Assembly: GCF_027706845.1 (NCBI RefSeq)
Contig: NZ_JAQGCZ010000005.1
Coordinates: forward strand, 434,001-498,000
Direction: 5' to 3'
From: Mycolicibacterium sp. BiH015
GTDB taxonomy: Bacteria; Actinomycetota; Actinomycetes; Mycobacteriales; Mycobacteriaceae
Length of the DNA stretch: 64,000 nt
Below, piece after piece: positions 1 through 8,178 of the stretch. Both the position numbers and the translations under genes were made by a program. The notes below the pieces were generated by a model. That model had not been told where the DNA came from. It saw nothing but the letters and a program-made list of their open reading frames with translations, and did not search any database. Numbering within the stretch: position 1 is the first letter of the stretch; the number at the start of each line of letters is the position of its first letter.

Positions 1-1
1 G

Positions 2-994
2 ACGCCCAACGATGCGGAGAAGAAGCAGCAGGAGCGCGACTGCACCAATGCGGTCACCGAAGCCGCGCTGCGGGGTGTCGTTTCGCCGAAGGACCTCGAA
101 ATCGAATGGCCTGCCGCTGAGCGCACACCGCCGATCTGGAAGATGCGCGAACACCTGCGCAACGTGCACAAGACGTCCGTCCGGTACGGCCCCCGTCCGA
201 CCCAGCTGCTCGACGTGTGGCGTCGCGACGACACCCCCGCCGATGCCCCGGTGATGATCTTCGTTCCCGGCGGTGCCTGGGTACACGGCGGGCGCATGCT
301 GCAGGGCTACGCATTGATGTCGCACCTTGCCGAGATGGGCTGGGTCTGCCTCTCCGTCGAGTACCGGGTCGCTCCGCACAATCCGTGGCCGGCCCACATC
401 ACCGACGTCAAGACCGCGATCGCCTGGGCGCGTGCCAACGTCGACAAGTTCGGCGGTGACCGCAACTTCATCGCCGTCGCAGGTACCTCGGCGGGCGGCC
501 ACCTCGCAGCGCTGGCAGGGCTGACCGCCAACGACCCCGACATGCAGTGCGAACTCCCCGAAGGCTCCGATACGTCGGTGGACGCGGTCGTCGGGATCTA
601 CGGGCGGTACGACTGGGAAGACAAGTCCACCGTGGAGCGGGTCCGCTTCATGGACTTCCTTGAGCGAGTGGTGGTCAAGCGCAAATTCGACAAGCATCCC
701 GATGTGTTCCGCAAGGCGTCGCCCATGGCGCGCATCCATTCGGAGGCCCCGCCGTTCCTGGTCATCCACGGAACCGGCGACAGCGTCATCCCCGTGGCGC
801 AGGCGCAGAGCTTCGTCGAACGCCTGCGCAACGTCTCCCGTTCGGTTGTCGGCTACGTCGAGCTGCCCGGCGCAGGTCACGGCTTCGACATGACCGATGG
901 TGCCCGCACGGGCGCCGCGGCGACCGCAATCGGTCTGTTCCTCAACCACATTCACCGAAACCGGAGCCTCATCGGGGCCAAAGAGGTTATATAG
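2..994 (+). CDS. LipC-like alpha/beta-hydrolase esterase, 5' end cut by window edge
   Basis: Predicted carboxylesterase/lipase of the hormone-sensitive-lipase-like alpha/beta-hydrolase group. The frame is open from base 2, and the residues before the first ATG (143) look like normal protein (for example VVSPKDLEIEWP), so the true start lies left of the window. Visible motifs are an oxyanion-type GGAWVHGG, the nucleophile elbow GTSAGG (bases 482-499), then an acid region GTGDSVIP and a terminal GAGHGFD supplying the catalytic His. It resembles the LipO-like esterase at 2565-3800 in its C-terminal two thirds, so the two are paralogues. It lies 28 bp upstream of a WS/DGAT gene on the same strand, the order remembered for M. 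tuberculosis Rv0220 (lipC)-Rv0221. Substrate is unknown; a short-chain or host/storage lipid ester is an inference from the context. Confidence 0.85.
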   Translation, partial: TPNDAEKKQQERDCTNAVTEAALRGVVSPKDLEIEWPAAERTPPIWKMREHLRNVHKTSVRYGPRPTQLLDVWRRDDTPADAPVMIFVPGGAWVHGGRMLQGYALMSHLAEMGWVCLSVEYRVAPHNPWPAHITDVKTAIAWARANVDKFGGDRNFIAVAGTSAGGHLAALAGLTANDPDMQCELPEGSDTSVDAVVGIYGRYDWEDKSTVERVRFMDFLERVVVKRKFDKHPDVFRKASPMARIHSEAPPFLVIHGTGDSVIPVAQAQSFVERLRNVSRSVVGYVELPGAGHGFDMTDGARTGAAATAIGLFLNHIHRNRSLIGAKEVI

Positions 995-1022
995 GCACCT
1001 CCGGATCTTCGAAGGTGGCGCG

Positions 1023-2441
1023 GTGAAAAGGCTCCGTGGCTGGGATGCTGTACTGCTGTACAGCGAGACACCCACCGTTCACATGCACACGCTCAAGCTG
1101 GCGGTGATCGAGCTCGACGATCTCGGCGGTGCGACGTTCGGGGTCGAAGAGCTCCGCAAGGTCATCCACAGCAGGCTCTACAAGCTCGAGCCGTTTCGCT
1201 TCGAGTTGGTCGACATCCCGTTCAAGTTCCACCACCCCATGTGGCGCGAGAACGCCGAAGTGGATCTCGAATATCACGTTCGATCGGCGCGGGTCGCCGC
1301 ACCGGGTGGCCGCCGAGAACTCGACGAGGAAGTCGGCAGAATCGCCAGCACGCCGTTGGATCGCAGCAGACCGCTGTGGGAGATGTACCTGATCGAAGGT
1401 CTGGCGGGCGGCCGTATCGCGGTACTCGGCAAGATCCACCACGCCCTCGCCGACGGCGTGGCGTCGGCCAATTTGCTGGCCCGCGGCATGGATCTGCAGG
1501 ACGGGCCGCAGGCCGACCGCGATTCCTACGCCACCGACCCCGCTCCGTCCAAGGGCGAGCTGGTCCGTTCAGCTTTTACCGACCACCTCCGTCAGATCGC
1601 GAAGTTCCCCGGCGTGGTGCGCTACACGGCGCAGGGCATCCGCCGGGTGAAGGAGAGCGGGCACAAGCTCTCCCCGGAGCTGACCCGCCCGTTCACGCCG
1701 CCACCCACCTTCATCAACCACCAGATCGACGCGACGCGGAAGTTCGCCACCACCACGCTCGCGCTGGACGACGTCAAGGCGACCGGTAAGCAGCTCGGCG
1801 TCACCATCAACGACATGATCCTCGCGATGTCGGCGGGTGCGTTGCGAAAGTTGTTGCTGCACTATGACGGTCACGCAGACCACCCTCTGCTCGCATCGGT
1901 GCCGGTGAGCTTCGACTTCTCGCGCGACCGCATCTACGGTAATTACTTCACCGGTGTACTGGTCAGCATCCCCGTCGAGTTGGACGATCCGCTGGAGCGG
2001 GTTCGCGCCGCACACGACGCTGCCGTCGCAGGTAAGGAAAGCAACAACCTGCTCGGGCCCGAACTGGTCAGCCGGTGGTCTGCATATTTCCCGCCCGGCC
2101 CCGCCGAGGCGATGTTCCGCTGGCTGTCACACAAGGACGGTCAGAACAAGGTCATGAACCTGCCGATCTCGAACGTGCCGGGCCCCAAGGAGCGCGCCCG
2201 CGTCGGAGGTGCGCTCGTCACCGAGATCTACTCGGTCGGACCGCTCACGATGGGCAGCGGACTCAACATCACCGTGTGGAGCTATGTCGACCAGATCAAC
2301 ATCTCAGTGCTCTCCGACGGCAAGACCGTCGACGATCCGCACGAGCTGACCGCTGCAATGGTCGAGGAGTTCATCGAAATCCGCCGCGCTGCAGGACTTC
2401 CCACCGAGCTGACGGTCGTCGAAACCGCAATGGCCAACTAG
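1023..2441 (+). CDS. Wax ester synthase/diacylglycerol acyltransferase (WS/DGAT, Tgs family)
   Basis: Predicted to transfer acyl chains from acyl-CoA to diacylglycerol or long-chain alcohols, making storage lipid. The GTG start at 1023 is chosen because it gives the family N-terminus KRLRGWDAVLLYSE and has GAAGG a few bases upstream; the frame stays open further upstream but that part has no family resemblance. The protein has 472 residues, normal for the family. The catalytic HHxxxDG motif is intact at residues 139-145 (HHALADG), and the late PLTMGSGLNITVWSY block typical of the C-terminal WS/DGAT domain is present. It follows the LipC-like esterase by 28 bp, so co-transcription is likely. 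The stop codon lies in the first copy of a 25-bp tandem repeat that runs into a palindromic element. Confidence 0.9.
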   Translation: MKRLRGWDAVLLYSETPTVHMHTLKLAVIELDDLGGATFGVEELRKVIHSRLYKLEPFRFELVDIPFKFHHPMWRENAEVDLEYHVRSARVAAPGGRRELDEEVGRIASTPLDRSRPLWEMYLIEGLAGGRIAVLGKIHHALADGVASANLLARGMDLQDGPQADRDSYATDPAPSKGELVRSAFTDHLRQIAKFPGVVRYTAQGIRRVKESGHKLSPELTRPFTPPPTFINHQIDATRKFATTTLALDDVKATGKQLGVTINDMILAMSAGALRKLLLHYDGHADHPLLASVPVSFDFSRDRIYGNYFTGVLVSIPVELDDPLERVRAAHDAAVAGKESNNLLGPELVSRWSAYFPPGPAEAMFRWLSHKDGQNKVMNLPISNVPGPKERARVGGALVTEIYSVGPLTMGSGLNITVWSYVDQINISVLSDGKTVDDPHELTAAMVEEFIEIRRAAGLPTELTVVETAMAN

Positions 2442-2503
2442 TCGGCTCGCCGACGTGGCCAACTAGTCGGCTCGCCGACGTGGCCAACTAGTCGGCTCGC
2501 CGA
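2431..2503. repeat. 25-bp tandem repeat (about 2.9 copies) over the WS/DGAT stop codon
   Basis: Three head-to-tail copies (2431-2455, 2456-2480, 2481-2503) of a unit starting TGGCCAACTAGTCGGCTCGC. The first copy carries the genuine TAG stop of the WS/DGAT gene; the other two repeat it. The last bases of the unit (CTCGCCGA) are also the first bases of the palindromic element that begins at 2498, so the duplication ended at the edge of that element. Replication slippage at the hairpin is the likely cause (inference). Confidence 0.95.
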
Positions 2504-2560
2504 GACTGCATCTACGCAGGGCTCTACTCGAACTTTCCCTGCGCAGTTGCAGTTTCGGCG
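2498..2560. repeat. Palindromic intergenic element, copy 1
   Basis: Inverted repeat with 24-bp arms (2498-2521 and 2537-2560) and a 15-base loop, three arm positions not matching. The right arm ends GCAGTTTCGGCG. It lies between the convergent WS/DGAT and LipO-like genes. Same family as the copies near 11984, 19439 and 43348. A bidirectional terminator or REP-like element fits the position. Confidence 0.85.
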
Positions 2561-2564
2561 ATTA

Positions 2565-3800
2565 CTAGGCGGCGCCCTTGCGGGTGGCCATCACCCAGGA
2601 CAGGAACTCCTCGACAGCCTGCGCCGTGTAGTGCGCGCGCGGTGATCCGTAGTAGAAGTCGAATGCGTGCTGCGCATGCGGGATTTCGGCGTACACGACC
2701 GGGGACGTCGACACCTTCTTCAATGCCTCGGCGAACTCACGCCCCTCGGGGACGGGAATGATCGAGTCGTCCTGGCCGTGCAGGACGAAGAACGGTGGCG
2801 CGTCCGGTCGCAGCCGGTAGCTCGGCGACGCATCGACGTAGACCTGCCGGTTCTCGGTGATGGGTTTCTTCACGACGAACTTCTGCAGGAATGCGATGAA
2901 TTCCTTGCGGCCGCTGCCGCGCGACGAAACCCAGTCGTAGCGGCCGTAAATCGGCACCGCGGCGACCACGGAGGTGTCGGCGTCCTCGAAGCCCGGTTGG
3001 AATTGCGGATCGTCGGTGGTGAGCGCGGCCAGCGACGACAGGTGACCGCCGGCGGACCCGCCGGTGATTGCCACGAAATCCGGGTCCCCGCCCCATTCGG
3101 CGATGTTCTCCTTGATCCACGCCAGTGCCCGTTTGACGTCGACGATATGGTCCGGCCAGGTGTTCTTCGGGCTGACGCGGTAGTCGATCGACACACAGAT
3201 CCAACCGTGGTCGGCGAGGTGACTCATCAGCGGATAGCTCTGCGGCTTGCGCATGCCGATCGCCCACGCTCCGCCGGGAACCTGCAGCAGTACTGGCGCT
3301 TTGCCGTTCCGAGGCAGGTCGGATCGACGCCAGATGTCGGCGCGGTTCACCCGCAGCGGCCCATAGTGCACGGTGCCGGCCTTCTCCACGTAGCGGCGCC
3401 GGACGAAGTCGTTGGGCGGCACGCCGATGTACCGCCGCCGCGACGACTTCGCCTTCTCGGCGATGGCCTGGTAATCGGGGCCGAGCGCCTCACGCAGCGG
3501 ATCTTCGAAAAAGGGCTGCGACGCCACGTTGCGGCGGTGGGTCACATACAACAGAACCCACGCAATCGCGGTGAGCGCCAATGCGATCCGGCCGCGGGTG
3601 CCGCGGAAGTCGCCGCGGATCCCGCGACGGACCGCGTCGAGCATCGAACCTGCCATGTATAGCGGGGACAGCTCCGAGGTCGGCCACCCGAACGCGAACA
3701 CCGGGATGGTCGGGTACCCGTCGCGGGCCAGGGGTCGCAGACCGTTGGCAGCATTGAGCAACTCTGCTGCCGCGCGCAGCAGCGGGCGGCGTTTAGGCAT
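2565..3800 (-). CDS. LipO/LipC-like alpha/beta-hydrolase esterase
   Basis: Predicted lipid esterase, 411 residues. An N-terminal ~100-residue extension with one hydrophobic stretch (residues 71-85, IALALTAIAWVLLYV) suggests membrane anchoring. The hydrolase domain has LLQVPGGAWA at 171-180, nucleophile elbow GGSAGG with Ser249, acid region HGQDDSIIP and a terminal PHAQHAFDF with the catalytic His. Its start overlaps the stop of the FadD12-like gene by 8 bp, indicating translational coupling in a three-gene minus-strand operon (acyltransferase, ligase, esterase). That set matches the remembered order Rv1428c-fadD12-lipO, and the adjoining WS/DGAT would match Rv1425. Together these genes suggest acyl-chain release, activation and re-esterification; the actual substrate is unknown. 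Confidence 0.88.
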   Translation of the reverse strand: MPKRRPLLRAAAELLNAANGLRPLARDGYPTIPVFAFGWPTSELSPLYMAGSMLDAVRRGIRGDFRGTRGRIALALTAIAWVLLYVTHRRNVASQPFFEDPLREALGPDYQAIAEKAKSSRRRYIGVPPNDFVRRRYVEKAGTVHYGPLRVNRADIWRRSDLPRNGKAPVLLQVPGGAWAIGMRKPQSYPLMSHLADHGWICVSIDYRVSPKNTWPDHIVDVKRALAWIKENIAEWGGDPDFVAITGGSAGGHLSSLAALTTDDPQFQPGFEDADTSVVAAVPIYGRYDWVSSRGSGRKEFIAFLQKFVVKKPITENRQVYVDASPSYRLRPDAPPFFVLHGQDDSIIPVPEGREFAEALKKVSTSPVVYAEIPHAQHAFDFYYGSPRAHYTAQAVEEFLSWVMATRKGAA

Positions 3801-5439
3801 CCGCGATCCGGTCCTTCAGTTCCTTGCGTGAGATCTTGCCGGTGATGCTGCGAGGAAGCTCGTCGAGCACCGTGATCTCCCTTGGCACTTTGTAGTTCGC
3901 GAGGTTGTCGCGAACGTGCTGTTTCAGCGCCTCCGGGGTAGCCGTCGCGCCGGGGTTCAAAACCACGAACGCCGCGAGCCGCTGGCCGAACTTCTCGTCG
4001 TCGACGCCGAGCACGTGCGCCTCGGCAACGTCGGGATGGGTGGTCAGCGTCTTCTCCACCTCGATGGGGTAGACGTTCTCGCCGCCGGAGACGATCATCT
4101 CGTCGTCGCGGCCGACCACGAAAAGCCTTCCGGCGTCGTCGAGGTAGCCGACGTCGCCCGACGACATGAACCCTTCGTGGAAGTCTTTCGTCGTCCCGGA
4201 GGTGTATCCGTCGAACTGCGTCGAGTTGCGCACATAGATGCCGCCGGTCTGACCGGTGGGCACCTCGTTGAACTCGGCGTCGAGGATCCTGATCTCGGTG
4301 CCTTCGGCGGGCTTGCCCGCGGTGTCCGGGGCGGCGCGCAGATCGCGGGGTGTGGCGGTCGCGATCATGCCCGCCTCGGTGGCGTTGTAGTTGTTGTAGA
4401 TCACGTCGCCGAAGCGGTCCATGAACTTGATGACGACATCGGGGCGCATCCTCGAGCCGGAGGCCGCGGCGAACCGCAGCGAGCGCCCGCTGTATTTGTC
4501 GAGGATCTCGTCGGGCAGGTCCATGATCCGGTCGAACATCACCGGCACGACGCACAGTCCTGTCGCCCGATGCTTGTCGACGAGTTCCAGGGTGGCCTCG
4601 GGGTCGAACTTGCGGCGGGTGATGATCGTGCACGCCATCGACGCCGCGAAGGCCAGCTGCGAGAAGCCCCACGCGTGGAACATCGGGGCGACGACGACCA
4701 CGGGCTGCTCGGCGCGCCACGGGGTCCGGTCCAGGATCGCCTTGAGCACGCTGGGGTCTCCGCCGGAGTGCGTGGCGCCCTTAGGTGTTCCCGTGGTGCC
4801 CGAGGTCAGCAGGATCACGCGGCTCTTCTCGGTCGCCCTCACCGGTTCCTCGCCGTCGTGCCCGGCGATCAGATTCTCGACCGTCAGTCCGTCGCCGAGA
4901 AAATCGGTCCATGCGAGGATGCGGGTGGTGTCCGGCCGGTCCGCCAGCGCGCGGTCGACGATCTCGGAGAACTCCTCGTCGTAGACCACCGCCACCGTCT
5001 TGGCTCGTCCGTCGTGGCTGCCTTCGCGCTCCAGCACCTCGGCCAGCGCAGGTCCGGCGAACGACGTGTTGAGCAGCAGGACGTCGGCACCGATGCGGTT
5101 GGCCGCGATCAGCGCGTCGACGAAGCCGCGGTGGTTGCGCGCCATCAGCGCGATCACCTCGGGCTGCCCGCCCGGCAGTGCCTGAAGGGCGGCGGCGAGC
5201 GCGTCGGCCCGGCGGTCGATCTGGCGCCAGGTGAGAATCCCGAGTTCGTCGACAAGACCGGCCCGGTCGGGACAGCGTTGCGCCGCAGCGGCGAAGCCGG
5301 ATGTGATCGCCATGTTCTCGCGCTGCATCGCGCCGGCGATACGCAGGTACTTGTCGGGGCGCATCGGGGCGATGACGCCTGCGCGCGCCATCGTGGAGAG
5401 CAGGCCGAGGGTGTTGGTGACGGGGTCGAGGAGGCCCAT
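3793..5439 (-). CDS. fadD12: FadD12-like long-chain fatty acid CoA ligase
   Basis: Predicted acyl-CoA synthetase of the ANL (AMP-forming) superfamily, 548 residues, the usual full length. The ATP-binding P-loop is at residues 210-221 (LLTSGTTGTPKG), followed by the YNNYNATEAG core, the GGENVYPIEVE hinge and a C-terminal PRSITGKISRKEL carrying the catalytic Lys. It would turn free fatty acids into acyl-CoA for the neighbouring acyltransferase. It is separated from the upstream acyltransferase gene by 3 bp and overlaps the downstream esterase by 8 bp. The symbol rests on remembered operon synteny with M. tuberculosis fadD12 rather than on a database match; another FadD subfamily member remains possible. 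Confidence 0.85.
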   Translation of the reverse strand: MGLLDPVTNTLGLLSTMARAGVIAPMRPDKYLRIAGAMQRENMAITSGFAAAAQRCPDRAGLVDELGILTWRQIDRRADALAAALQALPGGQPEVIALMARNHRGFVDALIAANRIGADVLLLNTSFAGPALAEVLEREGSHDGRAKTVAVVYDEEFSEIVDRALADRPDTTRILAWTDFLGDGLTVENLIAGHDGEEPVRATEKSRVILLTSGTTGTPKGATHSGGDPSVLKAILDRTPWRAEQPVVVVAPMFHAWGFSQLAFAASMACTIITRRKFDPEATLELVDKHRATGLCVVPVMFDRIMDLPDEILDKYSGRSLRFAAASGSRMRPDVVIKFMDRFGDVIYNNYNATEAGMIATATPRDLRAAPDTAGKPAEGTEIRILDAEFNEVPTGQTGGIYVRNSTQFDGYTSGTTKDFHEGFMSSGDVGYLDDAGRLFVVGRDDEMIVSGGENVYPIEVEKTLTTHPDVAEAHVLGVDDEKFGQRLAAFVVLNPGATATPEALKQHVRDNLANYKVPREITVLDELPRSITGKISRKELKDRIADA

Positions 5440-5442
5440 CTA

Positions 5443-6252
5443 TCAGCCCAGCACCGGGAGCTTGCGCTCCTGAGCCAGTTCGTCGAGGGCGCGCTGCATC
5501 ACCCGGCGCACGTGGGCGTCGACCTCATCGACGTCGGGGTTCTCGCCGAACTCCTTGGCGATGTCGATCGGCGGCAGCGCCTTCATCGTGATCTTGGTCG
5601 GTAGGGGGACATTGACGGGCAGTACCACCGACAAGCCGAAGGGGAAGCCGAACGAGACGGGCAGGATCTTGGTGCGGAATGCCCGCGCCACCGGTCCCAG
5701 GGCTTTGGCGATGTCGGTCCCGCGGGTGAGGAACAGCTGGCTTTCCTGCCCGCCGATGCCGACCGTCGGCACGATCGGGACGCCGGCGTTGATGGCCGCC
5801 TTCACGTACCCGGTCCTGCCGCCGAAGTCGATTTTGTTTGCCGTAAAGGACGGGCGGTAGACGTCGTAGTCGCCGCCGGGGAAGACGACGACGACGCCGC
5901 CGGAGCGCAGTGCCTCGTCGGCGTTCTTGTGGTTGGCCGGGATGAAGCCGGTCTTCTTGAAGAACGCTCCCGTCGGGCCGATCATCAGCATGTCGTGGCT
6001 GAGCGTGTAGACGGGTCGCTCGTAGCCGAACTTGTCGTAGAAGCCGCTGGCGAAGACCGGCACGTCCATGGCGAACAGCCCGCCGGAGTGGTTGGACACC
6101 ACCAGTGCGCCGCCGTTGGGGAAGTTCTCCAGTCCGCGCACTTCGGCACGATGCCACCCTTTGAGGAACGGTTTGAGGATGCCCATCACGCGTTCGGTGA
6201 GTACCGGGTCCCATTTGGTGAGTTCGGACGGAATGACGTCGGTCGCGTTCAC
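5443..6252 (-). CDS. PlsC/DGAT2-like acyltransferase
   Basis: Predicted glycerolipid acyltransferase, 269 residues. Motif I appears as VVSNHSGGLFAMDVP and motif III as VVVFPGGDYDVYRP, the FPGG form resembling DGAT2/monoacylglycerol acyltransferases more than the classic FPEGTR of bacterial PlsC. The chosen GTG start (6250-6252) gives MNATDVIPSELTKWDP. It is the first gene of the operon with the FadD12-like ligase and the esterase. A KstR-like palindrome sits 30 bp upstream of the start, suggesting sterol-linked repression. It resembles Rv1428c by context. Acyl acceptor unknown. Confidence 0.82.
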   Translation of the reverse strand: MNATDVIPSELTKWDPVLTERVMGILKPFLKGWHRAEVRGLENFPNGGALVVSNHSGGLFAMDVPVFASGFYDKFGYERPVYTLSHDMLMIGPTGAFFKKTGFIPANHKNADEALRSGGVVVVFPGGDYDVYRPSFTANKIDFGGRTGYVKAAINAGVPIVPTVGIGGQESQLFLTRGTDIAKALGPVARAFRTKILPVSFGFPFGLSVVLPVNVPLPTKITMKALPPIDIAKEFGENPDVDEVDAHVRRVMQRALDELAQERKLPVLG

Positions 6253-6281
6253 AGCGGCCCCCTTGCAGCTTCGGCGTCGGA

Positions 6282-6297
6282 CTGGAACATGTTCTAG
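6282..6297. promoter_or_regulatory. KstR-like operator upstream of the acyltransferase-fadD12-esterase operon
   Basis: A 16-bp inverted repeat with one mismatch (CTGGAACATGTTCTAG) containing the perfect 10-bp GAACATGTTC. It resembles the remembered KstR consensus (around AGAACnnGTTCT), the TetR-family repressor of cholesterol catabolism. It lies 30 bp before the operon's first start codon, where a repressor would block transcription. Binding is inferred from sequence only. Confidence 0.55.
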
Positions 6298-6378
6298 TTT
6301 TGCTAGTGTACCCGCTGCTCACAGCCACCCTCAAAGCTATGACGAGCATCACTTGACCGAAGATGTCAGTGTCGGCGC

Positions 6379-7065
6379 TCAGCCGTCAAGGCCGCCCGAC
6401 AGTTGTGACTTGACGGTGCGGGTCAGTTCGTCGCCGAGGATCTCGGGCGCACCGGCGAACAGCCCGTCCAGGGCGAGCCTGGCCACGACCGCCGGATCCG
6501 TCTTCTGGTCGGCGGGGATGTCGCTGACCATCTCGGTGTCCATGTATCCGACATGCAGAGCGGCGACGTGGATGCCCCGGGGTCCCAGCTCGGTGCGGAC
6601 GGCGTCGGTGAGCGCCCAGGCGGCGGCCTTGGCCGCTGAGTAGGCGCCACTGGTCGGGAGGTGCACCCAGGACAGCACCGACAGCACGTTGAGGATGCGG
6701 CCGCCCCCATTGCGCTCGAGCACCGGGACGAACGCTCGGGTCACGGCCAGCGTCCCGAAGTAGTGGGTCTCCATCTCCAGCCGGATGTCCTCGAGCGATC
6801 CGTCGAGAAGCCCCGCGCGGGTCGAGACCCCTGCGTTGTTGATGACGACGTTGACGTCGCCCGCGATCTCGCCGGCGCGGCGCACGGACTCGGGGTCGGT
6901 GATGTCGAGCTGGACCGGGATCGCGCCGGGCAGGTCGACGGTCTCGGGGCGGCGAGCGCCGGCATAGACCTTCGCTCCGCGAGCGAGGAGCTGCGCGGCG
7001 AACTCTCGGCCGAGGCCACGGTTGGCGCCGGTGACCAGCGCGGTGATGTTTTCGTTGTTCGTCAT
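6379..7065 (-). CDS. Short-chain dehydrogenase/reductase
   Basis: Classical SDR, 228 residues from ATG 7065. The NAD(P)-binding TGANRGLGREF motif is close to the N-terminus, NNAG follows in the middle, and the catalytic Ser...Tyr-x-x-x-Lys set appears as VLSWVHLPTSGAYSAAKAA. The frame is open upstream to a TTG at 7104, but those residues lack family resemblance, so ATG 7065 is preferred although no clear ribosome binding site precedes it. The gene faces away from the nat gene; a terminator-like hairpin lies between them. Substrate unknown. Confidence 0.85.
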   Translation of the reverse strand: MTNNENITALVTGANRGLGREFAAQLLARGAKVYAGARRPETVDLPGAIPVQLDITDPESVRRAGEIAGDVNVVINNAGVSTRAGLLDGSLEDIRLEMETHYFGTLAVTRAFVPVLERNGGGRILNVLSVLSWVHLPTSGAYSAAKAAAWALTDAVRTELGPRGIHVAALHVGYMDTEMVSDIPADQKTDPAVVARLALDGLFAGAPEILGDELTRTVKSQLSGGLDG

Positions 7066-7186
7066 GATCACGACAACGTGAGCCACCCCTCGGTATAGTC
7101 CCAAATACTCAGAAGACTGCAGCTGGCCGGTAATCGGCGACGTCGAAACCCGGCGAACCGAGCACGGGCCGCGCTAGGTTTAGTGG

Positions 7187-7232
7187 GCACTATGGCGGGA
7201 CCCGGTCGGGGGCTTCCGCCATAGTGCTTTTT
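7187..7232 (+). terminator. Strong intrinsic-terminator-like hairpin between divergent genes
   Basis: Perfect 12-bp stem (GCACTATGGCGG at 7187-7198 with CCGCCATAGTGC at 7216-7227), a 17-base loop and then TTTTT (7228-7232), directional on the plus strand. It lies upstream of nat and downstream of no plus-strand gene, so it is either an attenuator in the nat leader or the end of a small RNA transcribed from about 7110-7186. Confidence 0.7.
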
Positions 7233-7283
7233 CCGAGCCGGTCCGCTTGACCTCAACCTTTGTCGAGGTCGCACCATGGTCGC

Positions 7284-8111
7284 ATGTCCAGTCTGCTCGA
7301 CGCCTACCTCGCCCGGATCGCCTTCACCGGTCCCTCGGAACCGACGCTGAACTCGCTGCGCGGAATCGTCGCGGCCCACAACCGGTCCATCCCGTTCGAG
7401 AACCTCGACCCGCTCACCGGGGTGCCGGTTGTCGATCTCTCCGCAGATGCATTGGCCGACAAACTGATTCATCGTCGCCGGGGCGGCTACTGCTATGAAC
7501 ACAACGGTCTGCTCGGCTACGTCCTCGAAGAGCTGGGCTGCGACGTTGCGCGCCTGGCGGGGCGGGTCGTGTGGATGCACGAAGACGATTCACTTCCCGC
7601 TCAGACGCATCAGGTGCTCGCCGTCACCCTCCCCGACGGCGACGGCCCCTATCTGGTCGACGTCGGGTTCGGCGGCCAGACCCTGACGTCGCCGATCCGG
7701 CTTCAGAGCGGGCCGGTGCAGCAGACCCGCCACGAGCCCTACCGGTTGCTCGACCACCCCGAGGGTTTCGAACTGCAGGCCCAGATCCGCGGCGCTTGGC
7801 AGCCGCTGTACCTGCTGAACCCGGACCCTCGGCCGCGGATCGACCTGGAGGTCGGTAGCTGGTACGTCTCGACGTACCCGAAGTCGGGCTTCGTCGTCGG
7901 ATTGACCGCGGCGATCGTGACCGACGAGGCCCGCTGGAACCTGCGCGGCCGCCACCTCGCCGTGCACCGTGCCGGCGGAACCGAGAAGACGCGGCTGGAG
8001 ACGGCGGCCGAGGTGCTCGCGGTGCTCGACGAGACGTTCGGCATCGACACTCGAGATCTCGGTGACCGGACCGCTCTGGAGGCGCGTGTCGGCGAGGTGC
8101 TCGACACCTAG
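7284..8111 (+). CDS. nat: Arylamine N-acetyltransferase
   Basis: Transfers acetyl (or propionyl) groups from acyl-CoA to arylamines and hydrazines such as isoniazid; in mycobacteria it is linked to sterol-derived propionyl-CoA. The protein has 275 residues, the usual mycobacterial length. The catalytic Cys is in RGGYCYEHN (Cys70), with the His in AQTHQVLAV (about 109) and the Asp in LVDVGFGG (126), completing the Cys-His-Asp triad. ATG 7284 gives the family start MSSLLDAYLARI; the frame is open a little further upstream (TTG 7260) without support. A terminator-like hairpin 52 bp upstream may control expression. In M. tuberculosis nat sits in a sterol-degradation operon; here it stands alone. 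Confidence 0.93.
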   Translation: MSSLLDAYLARIAFTGPSEPTLNSLRGIVAAHNRSIPFENLDPLTGVPVVDLSADALADKLIHRRRGGYCYEHNGLLGYVLEELGCDVARLAGRVVWMHEDDSLPAQTHQVLAVTLPDGDGPYLVDVGFGGQTLTSPIRLQSGPVQQTRHEPYRLLDHPEGFELQAQIRGAWQPLYLLNPDPRPRIDLEVGSWYVSTYPKSGFVVGLTAAIVTDEARWNLRGRHLAVHRAGGTEKTRLETAAEVLAVLDETFGIDTRDLGDRTALEARVGEVLDT

Positions 8112-8178
8112 CGATCCACCGCCAGACAGCAGGAAAAGTCATGTCCCGCTCGGCGGGCGCCGACCATACTCGGACACC

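Noticed and set aside
3916..5604. 562-codon plus-strand frame opposite fadD12
   Set aside because: Antisense shadow of a gene with intact ATP-binding motifs.
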